Positions 1 to 8,723 of a DNA stretch of 48,410 nt are shown here, piece after piece. This DNA is from Acidimicrobiaceae bacterium (GTDB lineage Bacteria; Actinomycetota; Acidimicrobiia; Acidimicrobiales; RAAP-2). Location: contig DAHUZM010000058.1 of the NCBI GenBank assembly GCA_027306525.1, forward strand, positions 1-48,410, in the 5' to 3' direction. Positions within the stretch are counted from its first letter, which is position 1; every line of letters begins with the position of its first letter. Below the pieces are notes generated by a model. That model made no database searches, was not told the DNA's origin, and saw only the letters and a list, made by a program, of their open reading frames with translations. The translations under genes were made by a program, and so were the position numbers.

Positions 1-644
1 GGAGGCGCCAGGTAGACCCCCTTGCCCTGGATCGGCTCGACCACGAAGGCGGCGACGTCCCCGCGGCGCAGCTGGCGGCGCAGCGCGTCGAGGTCGCCGA
101 AGGGCACCTCGCTCGAGGGCACGAGGGGGCCAAACCGGCGCTTGAACTCGGCCCCGCCGTTCAGGGCGAGGGCGCCGGTGGTGAGCCCGTGGAAGGCGTG
201 CGCCGCGTAGAGGATCCGGTCGCGCTGGGTGGCGAACCGGGCGAACTTGATGGCGGACTCGATCGCCTCGGCGCCCGAGTTGCAGAAGAAGACCCGCCGG
301 ATCGCCTCGTGCGAGCGGGCCACGAGCGCCTCGGCCAGCAGGCCCGGGAGCAGCGCGCAGTCCATCTGGACCATGTTCGGCAGGTCGAGGTCGAGCGCCT
401 GGTGGAGGGCGGCCTTGATCGCGGGGTGCGAACGCCCGAGGCCATAGACGCCGAAGCCCGACAGCAGGTCGAGATAGCGCTCGCCCCGGTCGTCGTAGAG
501 GTAGCAGCCCTCGCCGCGCACATAGAAGCGATCGAATCCGAGGGTCCGGAGCACCCGGGCCATCTGGGGATTCATGAACTCGCCGTGGAGCGTGAAATTC
601 TCGCCGTGCCGGTCGGCCAGAACCTTGGCCACGTCGAACGCCAT
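1..644 (-). CDS. Class-III PLP aminotransferase, N-terminal part (runs off the window)
   Basis: The first ~214 residues of a fold-type I, class-III aminotransferase (ornithine/putrescine/4-aminobutyrate family), which moves an amino group between an amine or omega-amino acid and a 2-oxo acid in the cytoplasm. Visible family signatures are the N-terminal substrate strand (LDLLSGFGVYGLGRSHP), the PLP-phosphate motif (CNSGAEAIESAIKFAR), the AHAFHGLTTGAL segment and VVEPIQGKGV, which comes just before the PLP-binding Asp. The catalytic Lys lies beyond the left edge. The ATG at 644 follows a good ribosome site (GGGAGGAA). It is divergent from the EAL gene. The exact substrate cannot be told from this fragment. 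Confidence 0.85.
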   Translation of the reverse strand, partial: MAFDVAKVLADRHGENFTLHGEFMNPQMARVLRTLGFDRFYVRGEGCYLYDDRGERYLDLLSGFGVYGLGRSHPAIKAALHQALDLDLPNMVQMDCALLPGLLAEALVARSHEAIRRVFFCNSGAEAIESAIKFARFATQRDRILYAAHAFHGLTTGALALNGGAEFKRRFGPLVPSSEVPFGDLDALRRQLRRGDVAAFVVEPIQGKGVYLAP

Positions 645-852
645 GCTTCCTCCCGCCTCGACGCTCAGGTGGCGCCAGGGTAGTGGAGCGCCCGGCCCCG
701 GGCTGGTAGGGCGCACCTCTGGGTGCGCCCTCTCACCTGGTGGATCACCGTATATCGGATCCCGATCAGCCAGAATGGTCCTCTCGGGCCGCGGCGGCGC
801 ACCGGCCGGGTCCCGGAGCTCCGGGGCGGCCCGACCAGGAAGGCGACGCACC

Positions 853-1716
853 ATGACGAGCACTCGACCCGACACCGAGTCCCTCATCCTCTCGGGCGAG
901 CCCGCCCTCGAGTACCAGCCGCTCGTCGATTTGACCTCGGGGCGCCTCCTCGGTTTCGAGGCCCTGCTGCGCTGGCGGCACCCCGACGAGGGTGTCATCC
1001 TCCCGAGCCTGCTGCTGCCGTGGCTCGAGGCCAACGGCGACATCGTGCAGCTCGGCGAGTGGGTGCTGGCCGAGGGCTGCCAGCAGGCCGCCGCCTGGCC
1101 GAAGAACATCCAGCTCGCGATCAACCTTTCGATCATCCAGCTGCGCCGCGGCGTCGGCTCCAGCGCGGTCGCGAAGGCCCTCGAGCGCTCCTCGCTCGAC
1201 CCCGACCGGCTCACGATCGAGGTCACCGAGCACGCCATGGTCGAGGAGATCGCGATGAACGACCTCCGCAAGATCGGCGCGCTCGGGGTCGAGCTGGCCG
1301 TCGACGACGTCGGCACCAGCTGGACCTCCTTCGACGTGCTCCGCCGGATGGCCGTGAACACCGTCAAGATCGACCGCTCCTTCGTCGGCTCCATCGAGCC
1401 CCAGCAGGGCATCAACCGACTGGTGGTCGAGACCGTGGTCTCCCTCGCACACTCCGGGGGCATCTCGACGGTCGCCGAGGGCGTCGAGACTGCCCAGCAG
1501 GCTGCGATCGTCCGGGGGTTCGAGTGCGACGCCGCGCAGGGCTACTTCTTCGCGCCGCCGCTCTCGATCGAGGTCGCGACGGAGCTCGCGAACGAGCCCG
1601 GCTACTGCTTCGCCTTCGAGGGGGCCGGGTGGGTGGCGAACGCCTTCACCCCCCATTCGCAGCGGTCGGCGCCGGCCGAGCACCAGCCTTTCTCCTTCGG
1701 CCGCGACGAGGGCTGA
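853..1716 (+). CDS. EAL-domain cyclic-di-GMP phosphodiesterase (stand-alone)
   Basis: A 287-residue protein made almost entirely of one EAL domain, which hydrolyses c-di-GMP to pGpG. The metal- and substrate-binding signatures are present: FEALLRW (EAL), the Asn of NLS, the Glu of EVTEHA, the DDVGT loop (family DDFGT), the Lys of KIDRSF, EGVET and the terminal QGYFFAPP. I therefore expect it to be active. No GGDEF, PAS or membrane segment is seen, so it is a soluble, input-free enzyme or is driven by a partner. The ATG at 853 follows AGGAAGG; the longer open frame upstream has no domain content. About 40 C-terminal residues after the domain are unassigned. Confidence 0.85.
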   Translation: MTSTRPDTESLILSGEPALEYQPLVDLTSGRLLGFEALLRWRHPDEGVILPSLLLPWLEANGDIVQLGEWVLAEGCQQAAAWPKNIQLAINLSIIQLRRGVGSSAVAKALERSSLDPDRLTIEVTEHAMVEEIAMNDLRKIGALGVELAVDDVGTSWTSFDVLRRMAVNTVKIDRSFVGSIEPQQGINRLVVETVVSLAHSGGISTVAEGVETAQQAAIVRGFECDAAQGYFFAPPLSIEVATELANEPGYCFAFEGAGWVANAFTPHSQRSAPAEHQPFSFGRDEG

Positions 1717-1770
1717 TCCGGGGACCCGGTGAGGTTCAAGGTCCGCGAGCGGACCTGCTAGAACACGTCG

Positions 1771-2955
1771 GTGCTCCTGGCCGTCCCCGCCGAGACGCGC
1801 ACCGACGAGCGCCGGGTGGCGCTCGTCCCCGACGTCGTGCAGCGCCTCACGGCCCAGGGCTGGGAGATCCGCGTGCAGTCGGGCGCCGGGGCGGCGGCGC
1901 ACTTCACCGATGCGGCCTACCGCGACGCCGGAGGGAGCGTCGCGCCAGACGAGGGCGCCCTCTACTCGGGCGCCGAGGTCGTCGTCTCGGTCAACCCGCC
2001 CGACCCCCACCAGGCGTCGGCCATGCCCGAGGGCGTGCTCACCTTGAGCTTCGTCCAGCCCGCCCAGAGCGTCGACGCGCTGCGCGCGCTCGCCGAGCGG
2101 CGGGCCACCGTCCTCAGCTTCGACTTCGTCCCCCGGATCAGCCGGGCCCAGTCGATGGACGCGCTGTCCTCGCAGGCGACGGTCAGCGGCTACCGGGCCG
2201 GCCTGCTCGCCGCCGAGCACCTGGCCAAGTTCTTCCCGATGTTCATGACGGCCGCCGGCACCGTCCCGCCGGCCAAGGTGCTCGTGATGGGGGTGGGCGT
2301 CGCCGGGCTCCAGGCGATCGCCACCGCCCGCCGGCTCGGCGCCGTGGTGCGCGCCTATGACGTCCGGGCCGCCGCCAAGGAGGAGGCCGAGAGCCTCGGG
2401 GCGACCTTCGTCGACCTCGGCATCTCCGCCGAGGGCGCGGGCGGCTACGCCCGCGAGCTCTCACCCGAGGAGGTCGCCCGCCAACAGGAGGCCCTCGCCA
2501 GGGTCGTGACCGAGAGCGACGTCGTCATCACCACGGCCTCGGTCCCCGGGCGGCGGGCGCCGATCCTCGTGAAGGAGGACGTCGTGCGCGCCATGGGGAC
2601 GGGGTCGGTGATCATCGACCTCGCGGCCGACAACGGCGGCAACTGCGAGCCGACGCGGGCCGGTGAGGAGATCGACGTCGAGGGCACGACCGTCGTCGGG
2701 GTGGCCAACCCGCCTGCCGCCATGCCGACGCACGCGAGCCTCCTCTACGCCCGCAACGTCTCGAACCTCCTCGCCCTCATCGGCCGGGACGGCGCGGTGG
2801 CCCCCGACTGGGCCGACGAGATCCTGATCGGCTGCTGCCTGCTGCGCGACGGCAAGGCGGTCCAGGGCGCGACGGCCGAGGCCCTCGGGCTTCCCCACGA
2901 GCCCATCGCCCCCCCGGCCCAGCCCGGTCCCGACGAGGGGGCGGCGCCGCGGTGA
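1771..2955 (+). CDS. pntAA: NAD(P) transhydrogenase alpha subunit, part 1 (NAD-binding domain I)
   Basis: Soluble domain I of the proton-translocating transhydrogenase, which passes hydride from NADH to NADP+ using proton flow into the cell. It is 394 residues with the alanine-dehydrogenase/PNT N-terminal half (TRTDERRVALVPD) and a Rossmann fold (VLVMGVGVAGLQAIATARRL, GxGxxG). It ends after the NAD domain and lacks the membrane helices of one-piece PntA; these are in the next gene, giving the three-polypeptide form known from Rhodospirillum and many actinobacteria. It starts with GTG at 1771, has no strong ribosome site, and its stop overlaps the next start by 4 bp (GTGA). Confidence 0.93.
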   Translation: MLLAVPAETRTDERRVALVPDVVQRLTAQGWEIRVQSGAGAAAHFTDAAYRDAGGSVAPDEGALYSGAEVVVSVNPPDPHQASAMPEGVLTLSFVQPAQSVDALRALAERRATVLSFDFVPRISRAQSMDALSSQATVSGYRAGLLAAEHLAKFFPMFMTAAGTVPPAKVLVMGVGVAGLQAIATARRLGAVVRAYDVRAAAKEEAESLGATFVDLGISAEGAGGYARELSPEEVARQQEALARVVTESDVVITTASVPGRRAPILVKEDVVRAMGTGSVIIDLAADNGGNCEPTRAGEEIDVEGTTVVGVANPPAAMPTHASLLYARNVSNLLALIGRDGAVAPDWADEILIGCCLLRDGKAVQGATAEALGLPHEPIAPPAQPGPDEGAAPR

Positions 2956-3287
2956 CCAACGGACTGCTCGAGCTGTTCACCATCTTCGTCCTGGCCGGCT
3001 TCGTCGGCTACGAGGTCATCTCGAAGGTCCCGAGCATCCTGCACACCCCGCTCATGTCGGGGTCCAACGCGATCCACGGCGTGGTCGTGGTCGGCTCGAT
3101 GATCGTGCTCGGCTCGGCGCACACCGGGGCCGAGGAGGCCCTCGGGTTCATCGCCGTCGTGCTCGGCACCCTGAACGTGGTGGGCGGCTTCGTCGTCACC
3201 GACCGGATGCTCCAGATGTTCAAGTCCCGCCAGCCGACCCCGAAGGGCGGACAGGGCGCGAAGGGCGACGAGGGCGGCGGCTCGTGA
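2952..3287 (+). CDS. pntAB: NAD(P) transhydrogenase alpha subunit, part 2 (membrane)
   Basis: A 111-residue membrane subunit with about three hydrophobic helices. It contains the conserved stretch TPLMSGSNAIHGVVVVGSM with a buried His, the pattern of the transhydrogenase domain II alpha part that helps form the proton channel. The charged, Gly-rich C-terminus after FVVTDRMLQMFK is cytoplasmic. It overlaps pntAA and pntB by 4 bp each, so the three subunits are almost certainly translated in a coupled way and made in equal amounts. Confidence 0.93.
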   Translation: MTNGLLELFTIFVLAGFVGYEVISKVPSILHTPLMSGSNAIHGVVVVGSMIVLGSAHTGAEEALGFIAVVLGTLNVVGGFVVTDRMLQMFKSRQPTPKGGQGAKGDEGGGS

Positions 3288-4669
3288 GTCGGGGCACCGC
3301 GATCGATCTGTGCTACCTGGTGGCGGCGATCGGCTTCATCATCGCCCTGAAGGGCCTCTCCTCGCCGCGCCACGCGAGGGCGGGCAACCTGCTCGCGGCG
3401 GCCGGCATGGCGCTCGCCATCGGCGCGACCTTCGCCCGCTCGGGCCTCGCCCACATCTGGCTGATCGTGGTCGCCATGGTGATCGGGGTGGCCATCGGCG
3501 TGCCGGCGGCCCGCCTGGTGAAGATGACCGCGATGCCCCAGATGGTCGCGGCCTTCAACGGCGTGGGGGGCGGCGCGGCCGCGGTCATCTCGATCACCGA
3601 GTTCATCGGCTCGGACGCCAAGCTCGTCGCCACCTACAAGGTCCTCGAGGTCGTCTTCGGCGTGCTGGTGGGAGCGGTGTCGTTCTCGGGCTCGGCGATC
3701 GCCTTCTTGAAGCTCCAGGAGCTCATGGCGACCCGGCCGATCACCTACCCGGGCCAGCAGCAGATCAACGCGGTGGTGGGGCTGGGCATCCTCGGCATCG
3801 TGCTCACGATCCTGGTCACCTCCTCGACCGCCCTCCTCTGGGTCCTCCTCGGCCTCGCGCTCGCGCTCGGGGTGATCTTCGTCCTCCCGATCGGCGGCGC
3901 CGACGTGCCGGTCCTCATCTCGCTGCTCAACTCGTTCACCGGCCTCGCCGTCGCCGCCTCGGGGTTCACGCTCGACTCCAACGTCCTCGTGGTCGCGGGC
4001 ACGCTCGTCGGCGCCTCGGGCATGCTGCTCACCCGGATGATGAGCGTGGCCATGGGCCGCTCGCTGCCGAACATCCTCTTCAGCGCGTTCGGCGCCGTCG
4101 TCACGGCGACCGGCGGCGAGGCGGGCGACGCCAACCGGGCGGTGCGCACCGGCACGCCCGAGGACGTGGGCACGCTGCTCGCGTACTCGCGCAAGGTCGT
4201 GATCGTGCCCGGCTACGGCCTGGCGGTCGCCCAGGCCCAGCACACCGCGAAGGAGCTCGCCGACGCGCTGATGGAGAAGGGCGTCGACGTCTTCTACGCG
4301 ATCCACCCGGTCGCCGGGCGGATGCCCGGCCACATGAACGTGCTCCTGGCCGAGGCGAACGTCCCCTACGAAGAGCTGAAGGAGATGGACGAGGCCAACC
4401 CCGAGATGCCGACGGCCGACGTCGCCCTCGTGGTCGGGGCCAACGACACGGTCAACCCGGCCGCCCGCAGCACGCCGGGCAGCCCCATCTACGGGATGCC
4501 GATCATCGACGCCGACCAGGCGGAGAACATCGTCTTCTTGAAGCGCTCGATGCGGCCGGGCTTCGCCGGGATCGACAACGACCTCCTCTACGACCCGAAG
4601 ACGACGATGCTCTTCGGCGACGCCAAGGACACGCTCCAGAAGCTGGTGGCGGCGGTCAAGAAGGCCTGA
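3284..4669 (+). CDS. pntB: NAD(P) transhydrogenase beta subunit
   Basis: A 461-residue subunit: about eight to nine transmembrane helices (domain II beta) in the first ~270 residues, then the soluble NADP(H)-binding domain III. Domain III signatures are VIVPGYGLAVAQAQH, YAIHPVAGRMPGHMNVLLAE and VALVVGANDTVNPAA. It completes the transhydrogenase that supplies NADPH for biosynthesis and redox defence. The GTG start lies inside the end of pntAB (GTGA overlap). The stop is only 8 bp from the stop of the convergent PIN gene, with no hairpin between them. Confidence 0.94.
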   Translation: MSRGTAIDLCYLVAAIGFIIALKGLSSPRHARAGNLLAAAGMALAIGATFARSGLAHIWLIVVAMVIGVAIGVPAARLVKMTAMPQMVAAFNGVGGGAAAVISITEFIGSDAKLVATYKVLEVVFGVLVGAVSFSGSAIAFLKLQELMATRPITYPGQQQINAVVGLGILGIVLTILVTSSTALLWVLLGLALALGVIFVLPIGGADVPVLISLLNSFTGLAVAASGFTLDSNVLVVAGTLVGASGMLLTRMMSVAMGRSLPNILFSAFGAVVTATGGEAGDANRAVRTGTPEDVGTLLAYSRKVVIVPGYGLAVAQAQHTAKELADALMEKGVDVFYAIHPVAGRMPGHMNVLLAEANVPYEELKEMDEANPEMPTADVALVVGANDTVNPAARSTPGSPIYGMPIIDADQAENIVFLKRSMRPGFAGIDNDLLYDPKTTMLFGDAKDTLQKLVAAVKKA

Positions 4670-4677
4670 GCGGCCGG

Positions 4678-5823
4678 TCAGTCGACCGAGATGTGCTCGT
4701 CGACCCGCAGGTCGGCGTCCTCCTCGTTGGCCGCCTCCCTCTCCTCGGAGCGTGGCTCGCCGGTCGAGATCGGCCCGGCGTTCGACGGCCGGTCGGCGAG
4801 CTTGGCGAAGACCATGAGGCCCTGGTTGGTGCGCCTCGTGGAGAGCACCTCGATCACGACGTTCTCGCGCCCGATCATGTGGGCGGCGTCGTTCACGATG
4901 ACGAGGTCGCCGTCGGCCAGATAGCCGGCCGCCTGGCGGGGCTGGTTGCCCTCCTTGATGAGGTCGATGACCAGCTGCTCGCCCGGGAGGTGGTCGGGGG
5001 TGAGGTCGTTCGCGAGCGGGCGCAAGTCGGTGACGGCCACGCCGCGGCGCTTGGCCGCCTCGCGCACCTGGCCCGAGCAGGTGACGAGGCGCAAGCCGAG
5101 CCGGCGGGCCACCTCGACCAGGCGCTCGGTGAGGTCGTCGATCTCGGGCAGCTCGTTCTCGGCCACGTGCACCGGGACGTGCAGGTCGCGCAGCACGTCG
5201 AGCCGCTCGAGGCCGCGCCGGGCCCTCCTCGAGGTCACCGGGTCGGGCCCGGCCGCCATGGTCTGGAGCTGGTCGATCACGAAGCGGGGGACCACGAGCC
5301 CCCCCACGAGGAGCCCGTAGCGGCCGAGCACGAGCAAGAAGGGGGTCATCGCGGCCGAGGTGTCGACGAGCAGCGCGTAGCCGGGCGGCGGCTCGGCCGG
5401 GGGGGCGAGGATGCGACCGAGGCCGGCCGCCGCCACCACCTGGCGGCCCTTCACCATCCCGATCTGGAACGTGACGAAGGTGAAGACCCAGGCGATGCCG
5501 ACCGCTGCGGGCCACACGATGGGCGAATGGACGAGCACGACGAGGGGCACGCTGAGCGCGATGCCGAGCAGGAACCCGGCCATCCCGGTGAGGGTGCCCG
5601 CGAACAGCTCGCCGGGGGGGATGTGCTCGAAGCGGTCCGCCGCCCGGTCGCTCTGGTTGCGCAGCAGGCGGCCGAGCACGCCGCCCACGACGTAGGCGAC
5701 GAGGGCCCCGAGGACCAGCCCGATCACCTGACCGACCGACGAGTGTGGGCCCTGCCCGATCTCGTAGCCGGTCAGGGCCCCGATCAAGACGAGGATCAGG
5801 CGGAAGATCTCGACGAAGAGCAC
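4678..5823 (-). CDS. Membrane-anchored PIN/TRAM domain protein (YacL-like)
   Basis: A 381-residue protein with four N-terminal hydrophobic helices (about residues 1-130), a PIN-fold nuclease domain beginning near YALLVDTSAAM and continuing through LPEID and VTDLRPLAND (acidic metal ligands), and a C-terminal TRAM domain (NVVIEVLSTRRTNQGLMVF). This matches the Bacillus YacL type of membrane PIN-TRAM proteins, thought to be RNases acting at the membrane; the RNA target is unknown. In firmicutes and many actinobacteria the gene sits with the isoprenoid genes ispD/ispF, which are not present here. The C-terminal tail is acidic. Confidence 0.85.
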   Translation of the reverse strand: MLFVEIFRLILVLIGALTGYEIGQGPHSSVGQVIGLVLGALVAYVVGGVLGRLLRNQSDRAADRFEHIPPGELFAGTLTGMAGFLLGIALSVPLVVLVHSPIVWPAAVGIAWVFTFVTFQIGMVKGRQVVAAAGLGRILAPPAEPPPGYALLVDTSAAMTPFLLVLGRYGLLVGGLVVPRFVIDQLQTMAAGPDPVTSRRARRGLERLDVLRDLHVPVHVAENELPEIDDLTERLVEVARRLGLRLVTCSGQVREAAKRRGVAVTDLRPLANDLTPDHLPGEQLVIDLIKEGNQPRQAAGYLADGDLVIVNDAAHMIGRENVVIEVLSTRRTNQGLMVFAKLADRPSNAGPISTGEPRSEEREAANEEDADLRVDEHISVD

Positions 5824-5903
5824 TCGGTGGAGAGGCTAGTTCCGCACCCCTGCGAAACCGGGCGATGGGCTGGGGGGGCGGCCGGCCGGCGGGAGAGGGA
5901 AAA

Positions 5904-5953
5904 TCCCTGGTCGAGCGGCCGCCCTGGAGATGAACAGACCGCTCGACCAGGGA
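5904..5953 (-). terminator. Hairpin terminator after hpd
   Basis: Perfect 15-bp inverted repeat (arms 5904-5918 and 5939-5953) around a 20-nt loop. On the minus strand the stem is followed by ATTTTCCC, so it fits a Rho-independent terminator for the phhA-hpd operon, which ends at 5972. It also shields the PIN gene start region. Confidence 0.7.
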
Positions 5954-5971
5954 CTTCCCCGGGCTGTCGGA

Positions 5972-7099
5972 TCAGAGGTTCCCCCGGCGCTCCTGGTCGC
6001 GCTCGATGGCCTCGAACAGCGCCTTGAAGTTGCCCTCCCCGAAGCCCCGCGCACCGCGGCGCTCGATGATCTCGAAAAAGAGGGCGGGCCGGTCGGTGAG
6101 GGTCTCGGTGAAGATCTGGAGCAGGTGTCCGTCCTCGTCCCGGTCGACCAGCACGTTGAGCCGTTCGAGGTCCCGCCAGGGCAGCTCGACCCCGGCCATG
6201 CGCTCCCTCGCCTCGTCGTAGTAGGTGTCGGGCACGCGCATGAAGCGGAGCCCCCGCGCGCGCAACGCGTCGACGGTGCGCACGATGTCGTCGGTGCCGA
6301 GCGCGATGTGCTGGACCCCCGGTCCGTCGTAGGCGTCGAGGTACTCCTGGATCTGGCTCCTCTTGCGCCCGGGGGCGGGCTCGTTGATCAGCATCACGAT
6401 CTGCTTGCCGTCCCACACCACGGTCGAGGCGAGCGCCGAGTACTCCGTCGAGATCTGGTCCTCGGAGAAGTGGCGCATGGGCGAGAAGCCCATCGTCTCG
6501 GCGTAGAAGCGGACCCAGTCCTCCAGGCGGCCCATCTCGACGTTGCCCACCACGTGGTCGATGGAGAAGAGTCCGACGTCGGGCCCGACGGGAGTCGGAG
6601 GCAAGTGCTCGGTGCCGTACCCCGGCTCGAGGCGGTTGCCCCGGTAGCCAGAGCGCTCGACGAACGTGTGAACCGTCTCGCCGTAGGCGGCGATCTGGGC
6701 GAGCACCAGCTCCCCGTCCTCGTCGGACTCCTTCCACGGCTTGCGCACACTGCACGCGCCGCGGGCGACCGCGGCGCCATGGGCCGCCGCCGCGTCGTCG
6801 ACCAGCCAGGCGAGGTCGTGCACCCCGTCGCCGTGCACCCGCACGTGCTCTGCGATCGGCGAGTCGGCCCCGAGCGCGCCCGTGACCACGAGGCGGATGT
6901 CCCCCTGCTCGAGCACGTAGCTGGCCCGGTCCCGCACGCCGGTCTCGGGGCCCGCGTAGGCGCTGCATGCGAACCCGAAGGTGGACATGAGGAACCCGGC
7001 GGTGCTCCGGGCGTTGCCGACCCAGAGCTCCACGCAGTCCCAGCCGAGCAGCCGGGCCGCGGGCGCGCTCGTCTCGGTCGCCGAGACGGCCGCGGTCAC
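5972..7099 (-). CDS. hpd: 4-hydroxyphenylpyruvate dioxygenase
   Basis: A 375-residue non-haem Fe(II) dioxygenase that turns 4-hydroxyphenylpyruvate into homogentisate in tyrosine breakdown. Two vicinal-oxygen-chelate halves are seen. Iron ligands are the His of SIDHVVGNV, the His of VQHIALGTDD and the Glu of FFEIIER. The C-terminal signature GFGEGNFKALFEAIERDQ and the RRGNL end are the diagnostic HPPD closing helix (GEGN replaces the commoner GAGN). The GTG start overlaps the phhA stop by 4 bp (GTGA), so the two steps are translationally coupled. Neither an aromatic aminotransferase nor homogentisate dioxygenase is nearby; the pathway must be completed elsewhere. Confidence 0.95.
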   Translation of the reverse strand: MTAAVSATETSAPAARLLGWDCVELWVGNARSTAGFLMSTFGFACSAYAGPETGVRDRASYVLEQGDIRLVVTGALGADSPIAEHVRVHGDGVHDLAWLVDDAAAAHGAAVARGACSVRKPWKESDEDGELVLAQIAAYGETVHTFVERSGYRGNRLEPGYGTEHLPPTPVGPDVGLFSIDHVVGNVEMGRLEDWVRFYAETMGFSPMRHFSEDQISTEYSALASTVVWDGKQIVMLINEPAPGRKRSQIQEYLDAYDGPGVQHIALGTDDIVRTVDALRARGLRFMRVPDTYYDEARERMAGVELPWRDLERLNVLVDRDEDGHLLQIFTETLTDRPALFFEIIERRGARGFGEGNFKALFEAIERDQERRGNL

Positions 7100-7941
7100 C
7101 TCGGCGCCCCTTGGACGTGGCGGGCGTACCACTCGTCCCCGAAGGCGTCGAAGAACGTCCCGAGGTCCTCTGCCATGCGCTCGAAGGAGGGGGCCTCGAA
7201 GAAGACCGGCTGGTAGTGGGTGATGTCGTAGTCGAGGGTGCCCATGGCCGCGATGTCGAAGGGCCGGATCTCGGCCCGCTCGAGCGCCTCGAGCTCGCCG
7301 TAGCTCGAGAGGAGCCCGGCGCCGTAGGCCCGGCGCACGCCGGACTCCCGCAGCACCCCGAACTCGAGGGTGAACCAGAAGACCTTGGAGAAGAAGTCCA
7401 ACGCGCCGGCGCTCTTTGAGCGCAACGAGGCCCGTCCGGCCTTCTCGTAGAGGAGGGCGAAGCCGGGCGAGGCGAGGCTCGTCGCGTGGCCGATAACCTC
7501 GTGCACGAGGTCGGGCTCCGGCGTGTAGAAGGGCACGGAGTGGTGGCGGATGTACTGGGTCGACAGGAAGGTCCGCCCAGCGAGCGAACCGTAGAAGTCG
7601 TGCGCCGGGACGAGGCCCGCCACGGGGCGGATCCGAAAGCCGCCGAGCAAGCGCAGCCGCCTGTCGACCTCGCGCAGCTGGGGCACGTGCTCGGCCGGCA
7701 GCGCAAGACGCGACGACCCCTCGAGGTAGGCGGCGCAGGCGACGCGGCGGTGCTTCGCCGCGAGCTCCCGCGAGACCGTCCGCCAGACCTCGTCCTCCTC
7801 GGCGCTGTAGGCGATCTCTGGGATCGGCTGGCCCGGCTCGTATTCCCGGCAGGCCTCGGCGATCGCCGCCCGACGCTCCCTGTAGGCCGCGTCCGACGAG
7901 CCGGGGTGGTCGGTCGGCAGCTCGAGGGTCACCGTGGCCAT
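7096..7941 (-). CDS. phhA: Phenylalanine 4-monooxygenase
   Basis: A 281-residue, single-domain, pterin-dependent hydroxylase converting phenylalanine to tyrosine. The iron site is intact: His147 and His152 in PDLVHEVIGH and Glu193 in WFTLEFG; YGAGLLSSYGEL is also conserved. There is no regulatory ACT domain, as is usual for bacterial enzymes. I chose the ATG at 7941, which has AGGA eight bases upstream; an in-frame ATG at 7950 would add three residues. Together with hpd it funnels phenylalanine toward homogentisate. A pterin carbinolamine dehydratase (phhB), often adjacent, is absent. Confidence 0.95.
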   Translation of the reverse strand: MATVTLELPTDHPGSSDAAYRERRAAIAEACREYEPGQPIPEIAYSAEEDEVWRTVSRELAAKHRRVACAAYLEGSSRLALPAEHVPQLREVDRRLRLLGGFRIRPVAGLVPAHDFYGSLAGRTFLSTQYIRHHSVPFYTPEPDLVHEVIGHATSLASPGFALLYEKAGRASLRSKSAGALDFFSKVFWFTLEFGVLRESGVRRAYGAGLLSSYGELEALERAEIRPFDIAAMGTLDYDITHYQPVFFEAPSFERMAEDLGTFFDAFGDEWYARHVQGAPR

Positions 7942-7988
7942 CCGCCCCATCCTGTGCCGATTGCCGGAGCGATGTCCAGTGAACCTGA

Positions 7989-8018
7989 TCTATATGAGAC
8001 AATCAGTCCACAAATCAA
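7989..8018 (-). promoter_or_regulatory. Promoter for phhA-hpd
   Basis: Reading leftward, TTGATT (8018-8013) and TATAGA (7994-7989) are separated by 18 bp and lie about 48 bp before the phhA start, inside an unusually AT-rich 125-bp divergent gap. This matches a sigma-70-type promoter. The gap is shared with the Lrp/AsnC gene, whose product may bind here; I do not see a clear palindrome. Confidence 0.5.
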
Positions 8019-8068
8019 GGGTTCATCGATCAATTCATCTGAGAATGGCCCGGAACTGAGGAGTTCGT

Positions 8069-8524
8069 TTGGACGTCTTTCCCGCACTCGATGAGGTCGA
8101 TGAGCGGTTGGTGCGGGCGCTGGTCGCCGACGGCCGGATGTCCGTCAGCGCGCTGGCCGAGCGCGCCGGGGTGTCCCGGGCGACGGCCTACGCGCGCTTC
8201 GACCGCCTGATCGAGAGCGGCGTGGTCGGCGGGTTCTCGGCGAGGGTCGACCCGGTCAAGGCCGGCCTCCCGCTTACCGCCCTGATCCTCGTGAATGTCG
8301 AGCAGCACGCGTGGCAGGCGCTCCGGCGCGAGTGGAAGACCCTGCCCGGGCTCGAATACCTCGCCTTCACGAGCGGCGGTTTCGACGTGGTCATGCTCGT
8401 GCGGGTCGCCGACGTCGTTGCGTTGCGCGACGTCGTGCTGGTCCGCCTCCAGGGCTCGCCGCACGTGCGGTCGACCCAGACGATCTTCATCTTGGACGAG
8501 GAGCGCCTCCCGCTCGGCGGTTGA
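8069..8524 (+). CDS. Lrp/AsnC-family transcriptional regulator
   Basis: A 151-residue regulator. Residues ~8-55 form the AsnC helix-turn-helix (LVADGRMSVSALAERAGVSR) and ~65-145 the RAM/AsnC effector domain with alternating strands and a GGFDVVMLV core. The TTG start at 8069 follows GAGGAG. Members of this family sense amino acids, and several regulate aromatic amino-acid catabolism. Being divergent from phhA-hpd across a short AT-rich gap, it is a good candidate for a phenylalanine or tyrosine sensor of that operon, and probably autoregulated. This role is inferred from context only. Confidence 0.88.
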   Translation: MDVFPALDEVDERLVRALVADGRMSVSALAERAGVSRATAYARFDRLIESGVVGGFSARVDPVKAGLPLTALILVNVEQHAWQALRREWKTLPGLEYLAFTSGGFDVVMLVRVADVVALRDVVLVRLQGSPHVRSTQTIFILDEERLPLGG

Positions 8525-8546
8525 GGACAACTCGCGACGGCCCACG

Positions 8547-8723
8547 TCAGGGACCCGGACAAGGCGCGATCCGCGCCGGCACCGTGAATACCCTGGAGGA
8601 GGACGGCCGGTCGGGGTCCTCCAAGAGGAAACAACCAGCGGCGAGCGCGAGCCGCCCGACCCAGGAGCGCATCACGAGCAGCAACCCAACGGCGAAGAGG
8701 GCTCCCGTCGAGGCCCTCCTCAT
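8547..8723 (-). CDS. Possible small membrane protein (58 aa)
   Basis: A short frame with a positively charged start (MRRAS) followed by a hydrophobic helix (TGALFAVGLLLVM) and a second semi-hydrophobic stretch (LALAAGCFLLE). Its ATG is preceded by GGAGGGG at 3-nt spacing, better than the ribosome site of the opposing gene. Its start codon shares bases with the ATG of the opposite-strand frame (CATG). No homologue is recognised; it may be a chance frame in GC-rich DNA. Confidence 0.25.
   Translation of the reverse strand: MRRASTGALFAVGLLLVMRSWVGRLALAAGCFLLEDPDRPSSSRVFTVPARIAPCPGP

Noticed and set aside
766-5515. Long open frames antisense to the EAL and pnt genes (for example 766-2220 and 3008-5515, minus strand)
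   Set aside because: They are Arg/Pro/His-rich mirror frames of GC-rich genes without domains or ribosome sites, and the opposite strand carries clear conserved proteins.
5823-5972. The 15-bp inverted repeat at 5904-5953 as a mobile-element end or regulatory RNA
   Set aside because: A stem followed by a T-rich run directly downstream of hpd is explained more simply by a terminator.
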